Shown here one piece after another: positions 55,113 to 63,050 of a stretch of DNA of 64,000 nucleotides. A program made the position numbers and the translations under genes. The stretch covers positions 1 to 64,000 of the forward strand of contig CANRWP010000005.1 in NCBI GenBank assembly GCA_947643595.1, given 5' to 3'. Position 1 is the first letter of the stretch. Every line of letters begins with the position of its first letter. The notes beneath the pieces were generated by a model. It was not told where the DNA came from. It did no database searches and saw only the letters and a list, made by a program, of their open reading frames with translations. The DNA comes from an uncultured bacterium. Lineage in GTDB: Bacteria; Bacillota; Clostridia; Lachnospirales; Lachnospiraceae.

Positions 55113-55823
55113 ATGGATATATCCAGACCGCTGATTGAACTTCAGGGGCTAACCAAGGTATATAACGGCTCCACTCTGGCAGTGAATCAGATGAACCTGA
55201 TCATTCCGAGAGGGCGCATTATCGGACTGCTCGGCCCCAACGGAAGCGGAAAGACTACAATGATCAAAATGATAAACGGGCTGCTCACTCCCACCAGCGG
55301 AAAGATCCTGATAAACGGAGAAGCTCCCGGTCCGGCTTCCAAGGCTGTCATTTCCTACCTTCCGGAACGCACCTATCTGCCCGCCGGTATGAAAGTAAAG
55401 GACATCCTCTCCTTTTTTGCACAGTTCTACGCGGACTTCTCCATAGAACGCGCCTACAATATGCTGCAGATGCTGGCGATTCCGCCCACGGCGCAGTTAA
55501 AAACGCTGTCGAAGGGCACGAAAGAAAAAATCCAGCTCATCCTTGTGATGAGCAGGCAGGCGCAGCTCTATATTCTCGATGAACCCATCGCCGGCGTAGA
55601 CCCGGCGGCAAGGGATTATATTTTACATACCATCATGACAAATTACGATCACCAGTCTTCCATCCTGCTCTCCACTCATCTCATCTCCGACATCGAGAGC
55701 ATCCTGGATGAAGTGATCTTTATACGCTACGGGCAGGCCATTATGCACGCCCCCGCCGAGGCAGTGCGCAGAGCGCACGGTAAAACGGTGGATGCATACT
55801 TCAGGGAGGTGTTCGCATGTTAA
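55113..55823 (+). CDS. ABC transporter ATP-binding protein (YtrB/BcrA-like)
   Basis: 236 residues: Walker A GPNGSGKTT near 42, a short-linker signature LSKGTKEK in place of LSGGQ, Walker B LYILDEPIAGVDP and switch His in STHLISD. The LSKGxKEK type is common in ABC-2 exporters controlled by GntR regulators (YtrB) and related peptide or lipid exporters. The start follows CGGAGAAAACACC. The permease gene begins seven bases before its stop, so they act together. No regulator gene adjoins. Confidence 0.92.
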   Translation: MDISRPLIELQGLTKVYNGSTLAVNQMNLIIPRGRIIGLLGPNGSGKTTMIKMINGLLTPTSGKILINGEAPGPASKAVISYLPERTYLPAGMKVKDILSFFAQFYADFSIERAYNMLQMLAIPPTAQLKTLSKGTKEKIQLILVMSRQAQLYILDEPIAGVDPAARDYILHTIMTNYDHQSSILLSTHLISDIESILDEVIFIRYGQAIMHAPAEAVRRAHGKTVDAYFREVFAC

Positions 55824-56644
55824 AAAAATTATTCAAGGAAGAGTGGAAAAGATTTTTTCCCGCCCCCACAGTCACCCTGATCATCCTCACGGTTCTCACG
55901 CTGGCTGTCATGGGTACCTTTATGACTTCTTTCTGGGATGACGGGGACAATATTTTTGTGGAAATTCTGGCCTTTTTTTCCATCCTGGCCTATATTTTTT
56001 CCCTCGCCGCGTTTTCTTTTTGTATTACGCTCTGTACCGCTATCCGCTTTTACAAAAATTTCTTCACCGACGAAGGGTATCTGATGTTTACTCTTCCGGT
56101 AAAAACTTCCGAACTTCTGCTTTCCAAACTGCTCGTCGCCGTCCTCTGGCGGCTTATTTCCATTCTGTTTATATGGCTCAGCATTGTGGGCATTGCCTCC
56201 GTCGCGGTATCCCGCCTGTCCGATACGGGTATCGTACAGTTTTTCCGGGAATTTACAGATCTCTTCCGGGAATTGTTCTCACTGGGCTATCTGACGATAC
56301 CTCTGCCTGTTCTGTTCCTCTGGATCGCGCTCTTCGCAATCTGCGAGCAAATCTTCAGTATTCTATTCATCTATACCTGCATCTGTCTCGGCCAGCTCTG
56401 GGGCAGACACAAAATCGGCGGCGCCATCATCTCCTATTTCGTTCTCCGGTTTATTTTCAGGCTGTTTCGCCAGCTTTTCACGCTGCCGCTCTCCGAAATA
56501 TTTTCGATCCCACAGATGGAATACATCTCTTTCGGCTCATGGCTTGTCTTTATCCCGGTCTCTCTGCTGGTCATGGGCGCTCTGTGCCTTGGTCTGTACT
56601 GTACCTGTAATTATATCATGACGAAAAAATTAAATCTGGACTAA
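55817..56644 (+). CDS. ABC-2 type permease of the YtrB-like exporter
   Basis: 275 residues with six or seven hydrophobic helices (first LILTVLTLAVMGTFM near 22, then 50-75, 105-130, 165-190, 200-220 and a final pair at 237-265). The SLAAFSFCITLCTAIRFYKNFFTDEGYLMFTLPV segment is characteristic of small permeases in Firmicutes lantibiotic- or stress-linked exporters. Seven-base overlap with the ATPase gene. Ended by a strong terminator. Substrate unknown. Confidence 0.85.
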   Translation: MLKKLFKEEWKRFFPAPTVTLIILTVLTLAVMGTFMTSFWDDGDNIFVEILAFFSILAYIFSLAAFSFCITLCTAIRFYKNFFTDEGYLMFTLPVKTSELLLSKLLVAVLWRLISILFIWLSIVGIASVAVSRLSDTGIVQFFREFTDLFRELFSLGYLTIPLPVLFLWIALFAICEQIFSILFIYTCICLGQLWGRHKIGGAIISYFVLRFIFRLFRQLFTLPLSEIFSIPQMEYISFGSWLVFIPVSLLVMGALCLGLYCTCNYIMTKKLNLD

Positions 56645-56679
56645 AAAATATCTTCGTACAATCGTGCGAAGATATTTTT
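56644..56679. terminator. Bidirectional terminator after the ABC exporter
   Basis: AAAAATATCTTCGTAC and GTGCGAAGATATTTTT form a 16-pair stem (one G-T pair) around the loop AATC. A-run and T-run flank it, so it can end both this operon and the convergent GGDEF gene, whose stop is at 56691. Confidence 0.92.
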
Positions 56680-56690
56680 ATTTCAGGATG

Positions 56691-57695
56691 TTATCTTCTC
56701 TTTCGCCTGTCGTTGCTCCCGTTCTGATAGTGCGCCTGCTTCGCCTTGTACATATAAGCATCCGCCTTCTTTACCTGCTGTTCGACGTCAATATCCCCCT
56801 TCTGCCAGACAACGCCCATCGAGATACTGTACTCCTCCACATGGCCAAACTCCGCTCTCAGCTGCGCCACCTTCCCGTTGAACACGTCCTCCTTCACATC
56901 CTCCCACAGCACGATAAATTCGTCCCCGCCGATCCGGTAGGCGTATTCTTTGAAGTGTTTCCTGATGCACTCTGCGGTTTCCCGGATAACCGCATCGCCA
57001 TGTTCATGTCCGTACGTATCGTTTAACTGCTTTAATCCGTTGATGTCGATAAACACCACCCCAAACGTCTGGAGATGCGCCCTCTTCAGTTCATTGAACC
57101 GTCTGGTGTACTCGTTCCTGTTTTTCAGTCCGGTCAGCATATCGATGCTGCCGGCATGGCGCAGTTCTTCGATCAGGCGGCGTTTCTCCAGATCCGCCGT
57201 TACAAAATCCACCGCTGAACGCAAAAGCGTCATATCTCCTATATGATCCGACGGGTTATCCACCCCCAGAAATCCTACCACTTCCTCCTCCCACAGAAGA
57301 GGCGCAGCCATGAGGCTGTTGATCCCCTGGGCTCTCAAAATTTCAAAATCCGCCCTGCTGCTGGCGACATCCTGCTCCAGCGCGGCAATATAAAATTCAC
57401 CGGTCTCGTAAAACTTCTGCATCCAGTTTTCCAGGACATCCATCGGCACTTTCTGCAGCTTATCTTTCTGAGACTTTATCTCCTCGGCGCACCACTCAAA
57501 CGTGTTATCTGTTGTCCCCTTTTCCGGATCAAACTCAAAAATGTAAGCCCGGTCCGATCCGTAATATCTGCCGATCGTCTCCAGAAAACAGTTCAGCGCC
57601 ACATTGATATCCTTCTCATACACCAGTGTATGAATGCTTTCTATCAAAATAGCTTCCAATGTTCCTCTCTGCCGGTTACTTTGTTTCTCTGCCAT
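56691..57695 (-). CDS. GAF-GGDEF diguanylate cyclase
   Basis: 334 residues from the ATG at 57695 (GAGGGATATGAT before it). Residues about 15-155 are a GAF domain (VALNCFLETIGRYYGSDRAYIFEFDP; GVDNPSDHIGDMTLLRSAVDFVTADL near its end), and the C-terminal half is a GGDEF domain with the active motif YRIGGDEF. It would make cyclic di-GMP in the cytoplasm in response to a small ligand or redox cue. No RxxD inhibitory site was noticed. No EAL or PilZ protein is in the window. Own promoter; ends at a shared terminator. Confidence 0.92.
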   Translation of the reverse strand: MAEKQSNRQRGTLEAILIESIHTLVYEKDINVALNCFLETIGRYYGSDRAYIFEFDPEKGTTDNTFEWCAEEIKSQKDKLQKVPMDVLENWMQKFYETGEFYIAALEQDVASSRADFEILRAQGINSLMAAPLLWEEEVVGFLGVDNPSDHIGDMTLLRSAVDFVTADLEKRRLIEELRHAGSIDMLTGLKNRNEYTRRFNELKRAHLQTFGVVFIDINGLKQLNDTYGHEHGDAVIRETAECIRKHFKEYAYRIGGDEFIVLWEDVKEDVFNGKVAQLRAEFGHVEEYSISMGVVWQKGDIDVEQQVKKADAYMYKAKQAHYQNGSNDRRKRR

Positions 57696-57737
57696 ATCAT
57701 ATCCCTCAGACGTAAGTTTTTTTATTATCATAAAACT

Positions 57738-57766
57738 ATTGTATATGATAAAACAGTATTTGTACA
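57738..57766 (-). promoter_or_regulatory. Possible promoter of the GGDEF gene
   Basis: TGTACA (57761-57766) and TACAAT (57738-57743) with a 17-base spacer on the minus strand. It overlaps the spacer to the TIGR03915 gene and would separate expression of the cyclase from the SOS pair upstream. Confidence 0.45.
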
Positions 57767-57775
57767 TCTTTTTCC

Positions 57776-58567
57776 CTATTTTTTAGCAAACTCCGGCATG
57801 ACATCCCTGAAATAAAGCGGCAGAAACTGCCTCTGCAGCGCCCTGTTCTCCCTGCTTTCGATAGCGATCGTGCGGCAGAACATCCGGAACAGATCCTGGT
57901 AATACTCCTCCTCCGTGCTGATGCGCCCCGCCATCTCTTCATCCAGCTCCAGCGCATCCATCATATACCAGTCCTTCTCCCTTTCGTGAAAAAGCGCCTT
58001 TCGGCGGTTCGTATCGTAGATCAGGAAATTTTCTGACGGCAGCCTGTCCGAAAAGTGAGGCCCCAGATACATCAGCACATCGTTCTTCGGATGGATCTTC
58101 GCCAGAAGGACGCCGTTCTCCAGCTCTTTGAACCGCAGAAATTCCAGCTCTCTGTGGATCTCGCCCCCTACATTCCGCTTTAACTCAAAACACCTCGCCA
58201 CATGCGGATCCGTCACTTTATCCAGTACCCTGTATCTCTGCTCCATGGACAGTCCTGCCACAATGGTCCTGTAGACCGCCTCCGCCCTGTCCGGCTCTCT
58301 GGAGGCCATGGCGTAGCAAAGGCACTCATAGACTTCCTCCCCCAGCCGTTTTCGCAGTGTCCTGATCACTTTCCCCGCTTTCACCGTATCTGCCGGCGTA
58401 TCCCGGTAGCTGCAAAACAGCTCCAGATTATAATCATTCCCGTTATTCACCGCAAGCCTGCAATGGGCATGCCCCAGGCCGGAGGAAAGGGCTTCCACCC
58501 AGGCGTCATACACCCCGGTTAAGATTCCCTCTATACTTTCCTCGCAGACAAACACTACGATCTCCAT
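57776..58567 (-). CDS. TIGR03915-family probable DNA metabolism protein
   Basis: 263 residues from the ATG at 58567 (GGGGAG ten bases before); a longer frame overlapping the radical SAM gene also exists. The pattern FVCEESIEGILTGVYDAW at the start, RHPKNDVLMYLGPHFSDRLPSENFLIYDTNRRKALFHE and the DLFRMFCRTIAIESRENRALQRQFLPLYFRDVMPEF end identify TIGR03915 (DUF4130), which is found with TIGR03916 radical SAM proteins and shares similarity with uracil-DNA glycosylases. This gene directly follows such a partner. Cytoplasmic. The reaction is not established; I infer DNA repair or base modification. Confidence 0.85.
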   Translation of the reverse strand: MEIVVFVCEESIEGILTGVYDAWVEALSSGLGHAHCRLAVNNGNDYNLELFCSYRDTPADTVKAGKVIRTLRKRLGEEVYECLCYAMASREPDRAEAVYRTIVAGLSMEQRYRVLDKVTDPHVARCFELKRNVGGEIHRELEFLRFKELENGVLLAKIHPKNDVLMYLGPHFSDRLPSENFLIYDTNRRKALFHEREKDWYMMDALELDEEMAGRISTEEEYYQDLFRMFCRTIAIESRENRALQRQFLPLYFRDVMPEFAKK

Positions 58568-58590
58568 CTTCCCATATCTCCCCGTTCTCC

Positions 58591-60000
58591 TCACCGCGCC
58601 CCGGCGCATATCTGGCCGCCGGGCGGAGGCACCATTCCCGCCGCCGTCACATCATCAAAGAGGGACAGCTGTCTGTAAGTGACTTCCCTGCCGTCTATCA
58701 AATCGGGTTGCGGCGGGCGCTTATTTTCCGTATCCAGCAGATTTCTGGTGATATAATCCTCGTCTATCTTCGTGCGGTACATCATCTTTCCGTTGCAGCA
58801 GATGAAATAGAGTGCCCGCTTCAGCACCACGCCGATCTTTTTCAGATCGTCAAACTGCAGATTCCCGAGCCGCCGCCCTTTCACGATCCGTTTTGCCGAC
58901 TTCACACCGATCCCCGGCACCCGCAGCAGCATCTCGTAGGGCGCCCTGTTCACCTCCATCGGAAACAGCTCCAGATGGCGCAGCGCCCAGTCACACTTCG
59001 GGTCCAGCAGCACATTAAAATTCGGTCTGTCCTCCGACAGCAGCTCCCCCGCCCCGAATCCATAGTAGCGGAGCAGAAAATCTGCCTGGTATAATCTGTG
59101 TTCCCGCAGCAGCGGCGGTCCGCCGGGCAGCGCCGGCAGCATCCTGTCCTCATTCACTCTGACAAACGCGGAATAGAACACTCTCTTTAAGCCGAATTTC
59201 TGATACAGCGCTTCCGCCACGGAGACGATCTGATAATCGTTCTCCGGCGTGGCTCCGATGATCATCTGTGTCGATTGCCCGGCAGGCACAAACTGCGGCG
59301 CATTCCGATAGATCGCCACTTCCTCTTTGCTGTTTACGATGCCGTTCTGGATCTGCCTCATCGGTTTTAAGATCATGCTCCGGTTTTTATTCGGGGCGAG
59401 ATTGCGCAGGCCTTCCGCCGTGGGCAGTTCCAGATTGACACTCATCCTGTCCACCAAAAGCCCGAGACGATAGATGATCTCCGGATCCGCCCCCGGAATC
59501 GCCTTCACATGGATATATCCCTCAAAGCGGTACACCCGACGAAGTCTGCTGATCGCCGCGCAGATCAGTTCCATCGTGTAGCTGGGGTCCCTTATGATGC
59601 CCGAACTCAAAAACAGCCCTTCGATGTAATTCCGCTTATAAAAATTCATCGTCAGCTCGCAGATCTCCTCCGGTGTAAAGGCAGTCCGCTCCACATCGTT
59701 GCTTTTTCGGTTGATACAATATCTGCAATCGTAGATACAATAATTGGTAAACAGTATCTTCAAAAGCGAGATACATCTTCCGTCGGCGGAAAAACTGTGA
59801 CAGATGCCGGCAAATTTTGTATTTCCCATGCCTTTCCCGCTGCCTTTTCTCTCCACTCCGCTGCTGGTGCAGGCTACATCATATTTCGCCGCATCCGTCA
59901 GAATCCTCAGTTTCTCCATCACGGAAAGCTGCCCTGCCCCGACGGCCGCCGGATATTTCACTGTATTTTTTTCCGATAGTTCTTTCTTTTCTGTACTCAT
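58591..60000 (-). CDS. Radical SAM DNA modification/repair protein (TIGR03916)
   Basis: 469 residues from the ATG at 60000. The 4Fe-4S radical SAM motif CIYDCRYC near 98-105 is inside NYCIYDCRYCINRKSNDVERTAF, and a helix-hairpin-helix LLRVPGIGVKSAKRI near 370 gives DNA contact, the layout of TIGR03916. The partner TIGR03915 gene follows. Expression is clearly SOS-linked: the promoter spacer is a LexA palindrome. The predicted transcription start coincides with the A of the ATG, so the mRNA may be leaderless. The family begins nearer MEKLRILTDAAKYDV, whose ATG is 81 bases downstream and has a weak GGGCAG site, so the shorter start is a serious alternative. Confidence 0.9.
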   Translation of the reverse strand: MSTEKKELSEKNTVKYPAAVGAGQLSVMEKLRILTDAAKYDVACTSSGVERKGSGKGMGNTKFAGICHSFSADGRCISLLKILFTNYCIYDCRYCINRKSNDVERTAFTPEEICELTMNFYKRNYIEGLFLSSGIIRDPSYTMELICAAISRLRRVYRFEGYIHVKAIPGADPEIIYRLGLLVDRMSVNLELPTAEGLRNLAPNKNRSMILKPMRQIQNGIVNSKEEVAIYRNAPQFVPAGQSTQMIIGATPENDYQIVSVAEALYQKFGLKRVFYSAFVRVNEDRMLPALPGGPPLLREHRLYQADFLLRYYGFGAGELLSEDRPNFNVLLDPKCDWALRHLELFPMEVNRAPYEMLLRVPGIGVKSAKRIVKGRRLGNLQFDDLKKIGVVLKRALYFICCNGKMMYRTKIDEDYITRNLLDTENKRPPQPDLIDGREVTYRQLSLFDDVTAAGMVPPPGGQICAGAR

Positions 60001-60006
60001 ACTGAC

Positions 60007-60035
60007 ATGATAGAACATATGTTCTGTTTTGTCAA
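60007..60035 (-). promoter_or_regulatory. LexA-controlled promoter of the radical SAM pair
   Basis: TTGACA (60030-60035) and TATCAT (60007-60012) have a 17-base spacer holding AGAACATATGTTCT (60012-60025). It matches the Gram-positive SOS box (GAAC-N4-GTTC, as in CGAACATATGTTCG) and fills the space between the two hexamers, so bound LexA would block polymerase. Confidence 0.9.
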
Positions 60036-60051
60036 GTGTGTTTTTCACATT

Positions 60052-60675
60052 CTACTCAAACAGCCGCTGTCTGATCTGTTCCCTTCTGCTGCAGTCCAAC
60101 TTCTCAAAGATATTGGAAATATGTTTCTTCACCGTAGCCTCCGAGATACAGAGATTCTCCGCGATCTCCCCGTTGCTCATCCCCTGGCAGACCAACAGAG
60201 CTATCTCGCTCTCCCGCCTTGTGAGCCCCTTCCTCCGAAAAATATCGTAGCTCTCACTCGCCGTGATCTCCCGGAAACTATCGGACTCTACGTCTTTTTC
60301 CTGTCTTTCTTCTCCCATATCCCCCGCAAATATGCTCCAGACACACAGACCGTACAGAACAGGGCGAAGACAGAGCGCGAACTCCGGCATCAGCTCTTGC
60401 GTGCCGCCCATGCGCTCCATCGCCGCAAGGCACAGCAGAAAACTTTCCAGAACGCTCGCCCAGAGGGCACAGGAGGCAACACGCTGACGCCTCTGTCTGT
60501 GCGTCTCCCCCGGCTCTTTCTCTCCGAGCGAAGGCAGAAGAAGAATCCCCGTCCCCAGCAGCCAGATCACAAACTGTTTTCCGTCAAAGAGTCTTTCCAT
60601 CTGAAATCCAAACAGGATCGACATCAGAACGAGATAACAGGCAACGGCCGCAAACTTTTTCAGAATTTTTGTCAT
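60052..60675 (-). CDS. Membrane-bound LuxR-type regulator
   Basis: 207 residues from the ATG at 60675, two bases after the stop of the upstream gene. Four hydrophobic helices (about 7-25, 34-48, 67-85, 97-115) make a membrane module, then a linker and a LuxR/FixJ helix-turn-helix (148-205): KGLTRRESEIALLVCQGMSNGEIAENLCISEATVKKHISNIFEKL. No receiver domain, so it is a one-component membrane regulator of the sort common in Lachnospiraceae. A longer frame upstream is the shadow of the preceding gene. It is co-transcribed with a MotA/ExbB-like gene, which may be its ligand or partner. Confidence 0.88.
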   Translation of the reverse strand: MTKILKKFAAVACYLVLMSILFGFQMERLFDGKQFVIWLLGTGILLLPSLGEKEPGETHRQRRQRVASCALWASVLESFLLCLAAMERMGGTQELMPEFALCLRPVLYGLCVWSIFAGDMGEERQEKDVESDSFREITASESYDIFRRKGLTRRESEIALLVCQGMSNGEIAENLCISEATVKKHISNIFEKLDCSRREQIRQRLFE

Positions 60676-60677
60676 AT

Positions 60678-61154
60678 TTAAGATGCCTCTCCGTCTTCCG
60701 CGCAGGAAGACATGTATTCCAGGATCATCTGTTCCAACCTCGCCCTGATCGGCATCATGAGCAGACAGATCACCATCGCGTACAGCAACGTGAGAAACGT
60801 CACGGATATGATCGGCCCCAGAGTGGACGGATCCGCCATATTGTGCAGCAGCACGATCAGCTGCAGCAGCAGCACGAACACACTTCCGTAGACCACGATC
60901 TTCAGCATCGTGTCCACCGCCAGCTTCGCCCTCTTTATGGTGAGCAGGGCGACCTCCTTTTTCTTTCCGAGTACCAGCCTGAAAGCATTGTTCAGATCTT
61001 TTAAAAGCCCCGCCGAAATCATGATCGGAACGATCAGCATCACCAGAAACAGTATGCTGATAATGTCCAGAAACTGCAGGATCCCCATGGATGTCTGAAA
61101 ACACTGCACAACCACAAAACATAAAATAACTGCCAGAATAGATAATAAATACAT
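60678..61154 (-). CDS. MotA/TolQ/ExbB-like membrane protein
   Basis: 158 residues from the ATG at 61154 (AAAAGGAGATCAAAAT). An N-terminal helix (3-20), a conserved FLDIISILFLVMLIVPIM segment, a cytoplasmic loop with LGKKKEVALLTIKRAKLAVDTMLK and a C-terminal pair with STLGPIISVTFLTLLYAMVICLLMMPIRARLE agree with the MotA/TolQ/ExbB proton-channel family, which has the same Gly-Pro and LLT.LY pattern. It is shorter than MotA and has no MotB, ExbD or TolR next to it. Cotranscription with a membrane LuxR regulator is unusual; a sensory role is possible by inference. Confidence 0.7.
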   Translation of the reverse strand: MYLLSILAVILCFVVVQCFQTSMGILQFLDIISILFLVMLIVPIMISAGLLKDLNNAFRLVLGKKKEVALLTIKRAKLAVDTMLKIVVYGSVFVLLLQLIVLLHNMADPSTLGPIISVTFLTLLYAMVICLLMMPIRARLEQMILEYMSSCAEDGEAS

Positions 61155-61251
61155 ATTTTGATCTCCTTTTCTCTTTTTATCCCTATGATTTTTCGGATGC
61201 ATCCTGCCTCATTATTAACACATTCCACGGCAAAATACCATACTACTAAAG

Positions 61252-61280
61252 TTGTATTTCTGTATGATTTATGCTATGAT
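61252..61280 (+). promoter_or_regulatory. Promoter of the GT-C-like gene
   Basis: TTGTAT (61252-61257) and TATGAT (61275-61280), 17-base spacer, 42 bases before the ATG at 61323. It faces away from the MotA-like gene. Confidence 0.65.
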
Positions 61281-61322
61281 GGGCGAAAAAGCAACAGAAA
61301 GGACTGCGGAGGACAACGCGCC

Positions 61323-63035
61323 ATGAATCAGGAACCCACAAAAAAGAAAAAACGGGATATACTCTGTATACTGCTGCTCGTCGGCAGTTTTCTCGCCGCC
61401 ATGAAATGTATTTTTATAGGTTATCAGATGGATGAAGGATATGCCATAGTAATGTCCTGCCGGACCCTCTCCGGCGATAAACTGATCACACAGATATGGG
61501 ACCCCCACCAGACTTCCGCCTTTTTTTCGGCGTTTCTGATCTGGATCTACACGCTCTTCTTCCGCACCACCGCCGGAGTGGCGATCTGGCTGCGCATCTT
61601 TGGCACTCTGATCCATGGCGCACTCTCCTTCGGTGTTTTTCGTGTGCTGCGCCGTCATCTTTCCAAAGAGTACAGTTTTTATCTCGCCCTCCTCTATTTT
61701 AACCTTCTTCCGAAAGGATATGTGACGCCGGAATTCTCGAATCTGCTGATCTGGTTTTTCACGCTGCTTTTACTCGACCTGTTTCATCTGGAGCAGCAGG
61801 AAGGGGACAGGAAAAGACTGTTTGCCTCTCTGCGATGCGGGCTTTGGATGTGCGGCATGGTATTGTCCTACCCTTCCGCTTTGATCGTGTTCCCCTTTTT
61901 CGCATGGTATTTATGGAAACGGGAAAAGAATGGAAAAAAATACGCTCTCGCCTTTGCCGCGGTCTGCCTGGCAGGCGGTGCGCTCTATCTGGGATATCTG
62001 CTCAGCTATATGTCTGCAGATGAATTGTTTTATAATCTGCACTGCATGATGCTCGGAAACAGCGGCCATACTAATGTGACTCTTCTTCAGAAATTCTCCG
62101 CCTATGCCCTTCAGACCGTGCGCGCTCTTCTGATCAGCGGCGGCTATGTGCTGGCGGCATGGGGGCTTTTGAAGTTTCGCAGAGTATCCTTCGAAAACAA
62201 AACGGAGGCTTTCACCGGGGTCATGTATCTGACCCTGATCCTGGCGACAGTCCTTCCGCTGATTCGATGGCTGCTCACTCCCACAAACAACAATTATTTT
62301 TACATCCACACCGTCTATTTCACATTGTTTTTGTTTGTTTTTGCCTTTCTACGCAGGACAGAGGAAAAAAGCCGCGGACTGATCGTTCTCTGGATGAGCG
62401 GAAGCGCGCTGGTCCTTCTCGCCGTTCTGCTGCTGACGGACCTGAGTATTCTCACCTCCATCCGCTATCTCCTTCCCGGGATCGTGATGGGGATCGCCGC
62501 CATTTTGATCTACTCCGGGCAGTACGCGCCGGATATCTGCAAAAAATACGGCAAAGCCTTCGTTCTCATCTGGTGCTTTGCCTCTGTCTTTATCAAAGGA
62601 TGGGAATACCGGGGCGACCAGGATCTGCCGCAGAACATCACCAGAGTGAGAGGAATCATCTCCGTGGGTCCGGCAAAAGGCATCCTGGCGGAGTACATGC
62701 AGTGCGCCATGCACGAGAGCCTCTATTCTGAGATGCAGGAGTACGTGGAACCCGGAGATAAAGTATTTTTGCTGGAAAACGACTCCACCGGTTATCTGTT
62801 TCAGGATCTGGAGATCGCTTCCTACACGACGATCTCCGATCCGAGGTACGACGACACCCTGTTGAAATACTGGGAAATGTACCCGGATAAATACCCGGAT
62901 GTGATGATCATTCCCTGCTGGTACGGGGAACTCCACTGGAACGACGAGGAGTGGATCATCCGATGGGTGGAAAAAGAATACGGCGCGACACAGATCATAG
63001 ACGGAACGTATTTCAGATACTATATCAAGAAATAA
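61323..63035 (+). CDS. GT-C-fold integral membrane glycosyltransferase-like protein
   Basis: 570 residues from the ATG at 61323 (GGAGG ten bases upstream); frame continues upstream but over the promoter. About eleven membrane helices. A short first loop after helix 1 contains YQMDEGYAIVMSCRTLSGDKLITQIWDPHQTSAFFSA, and an acidic pair (Asp-Glu) in this place is the catalytic signature of GT-C enzymes such as ArnT/PMT. C-terminal 130 residues are a soluble domain (AEYMQCAMHESLYSEMQEYVEPGDKVFLLENDS). It likely moves a sugar from a polyprenyl-phosphate donor to an envelope acceptor. Monocistronic by appearance. Donor and acceptor unknown. Confidence 0.7.
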   Translation: MNQEPTKKKKRDILCILLLVGSFLAAMKCIFIGYQMDEGYAIVMSCRTLSGDKLITQIWDPHQTSAFFSAFLIWIYTLFFRTTAGVAIWLRIFGTLIHGALSFGVFRVLRRHLSKEYSFYLALLYFNLLPKGYVTPEFSNLLIWFFTLLLLDLFHLEQQEGDRKRLFASLRCGLWMCGMVLSYPSALIVFPFFAWYLWKREKNGKKYALAFAAVCLAGGALYLGYLLSYMSADELFYNLHCMMLGNSGHTNVTLLQKFSAYALQTVRALLISGGYVLAAWGLLKFRRVSFENKTEAFTGVMYLTLILATVLPLIRWLLTPTNNNYFYIHTVYFTLFLFVFAFLRRTEEKSRGLIVLWMSGSALVLLAVLLLTDLSILTSIRYLLPGIVMGIAAILIYSGQYAPDICKKYGKAFVLIWCFASVFIKGWEYRGDQDLPQNITRVRGIISVGPAKGILAEYMQCAMHESLYSEMQEYVEPGDKVFLLENDSTGYLFQDLEIASYTTISDPRYDDTLLKYWEMYPDKYPDVMIIPCWYGELHWNDEEWIIRWVEKEYGATQIIDGTYFRYYIKK

Positions 63036-63050
63036 CGTCCGCGTCCCCCT

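Noticed and set aside
60676-61122. N-terminal extension of the LuxR regulator up to 61122
   Set aside because: The extension is the out-of-frame reading of the MotA-like gene, with non-natural composition. The ATG at 60675 gives a normal membrane protein.
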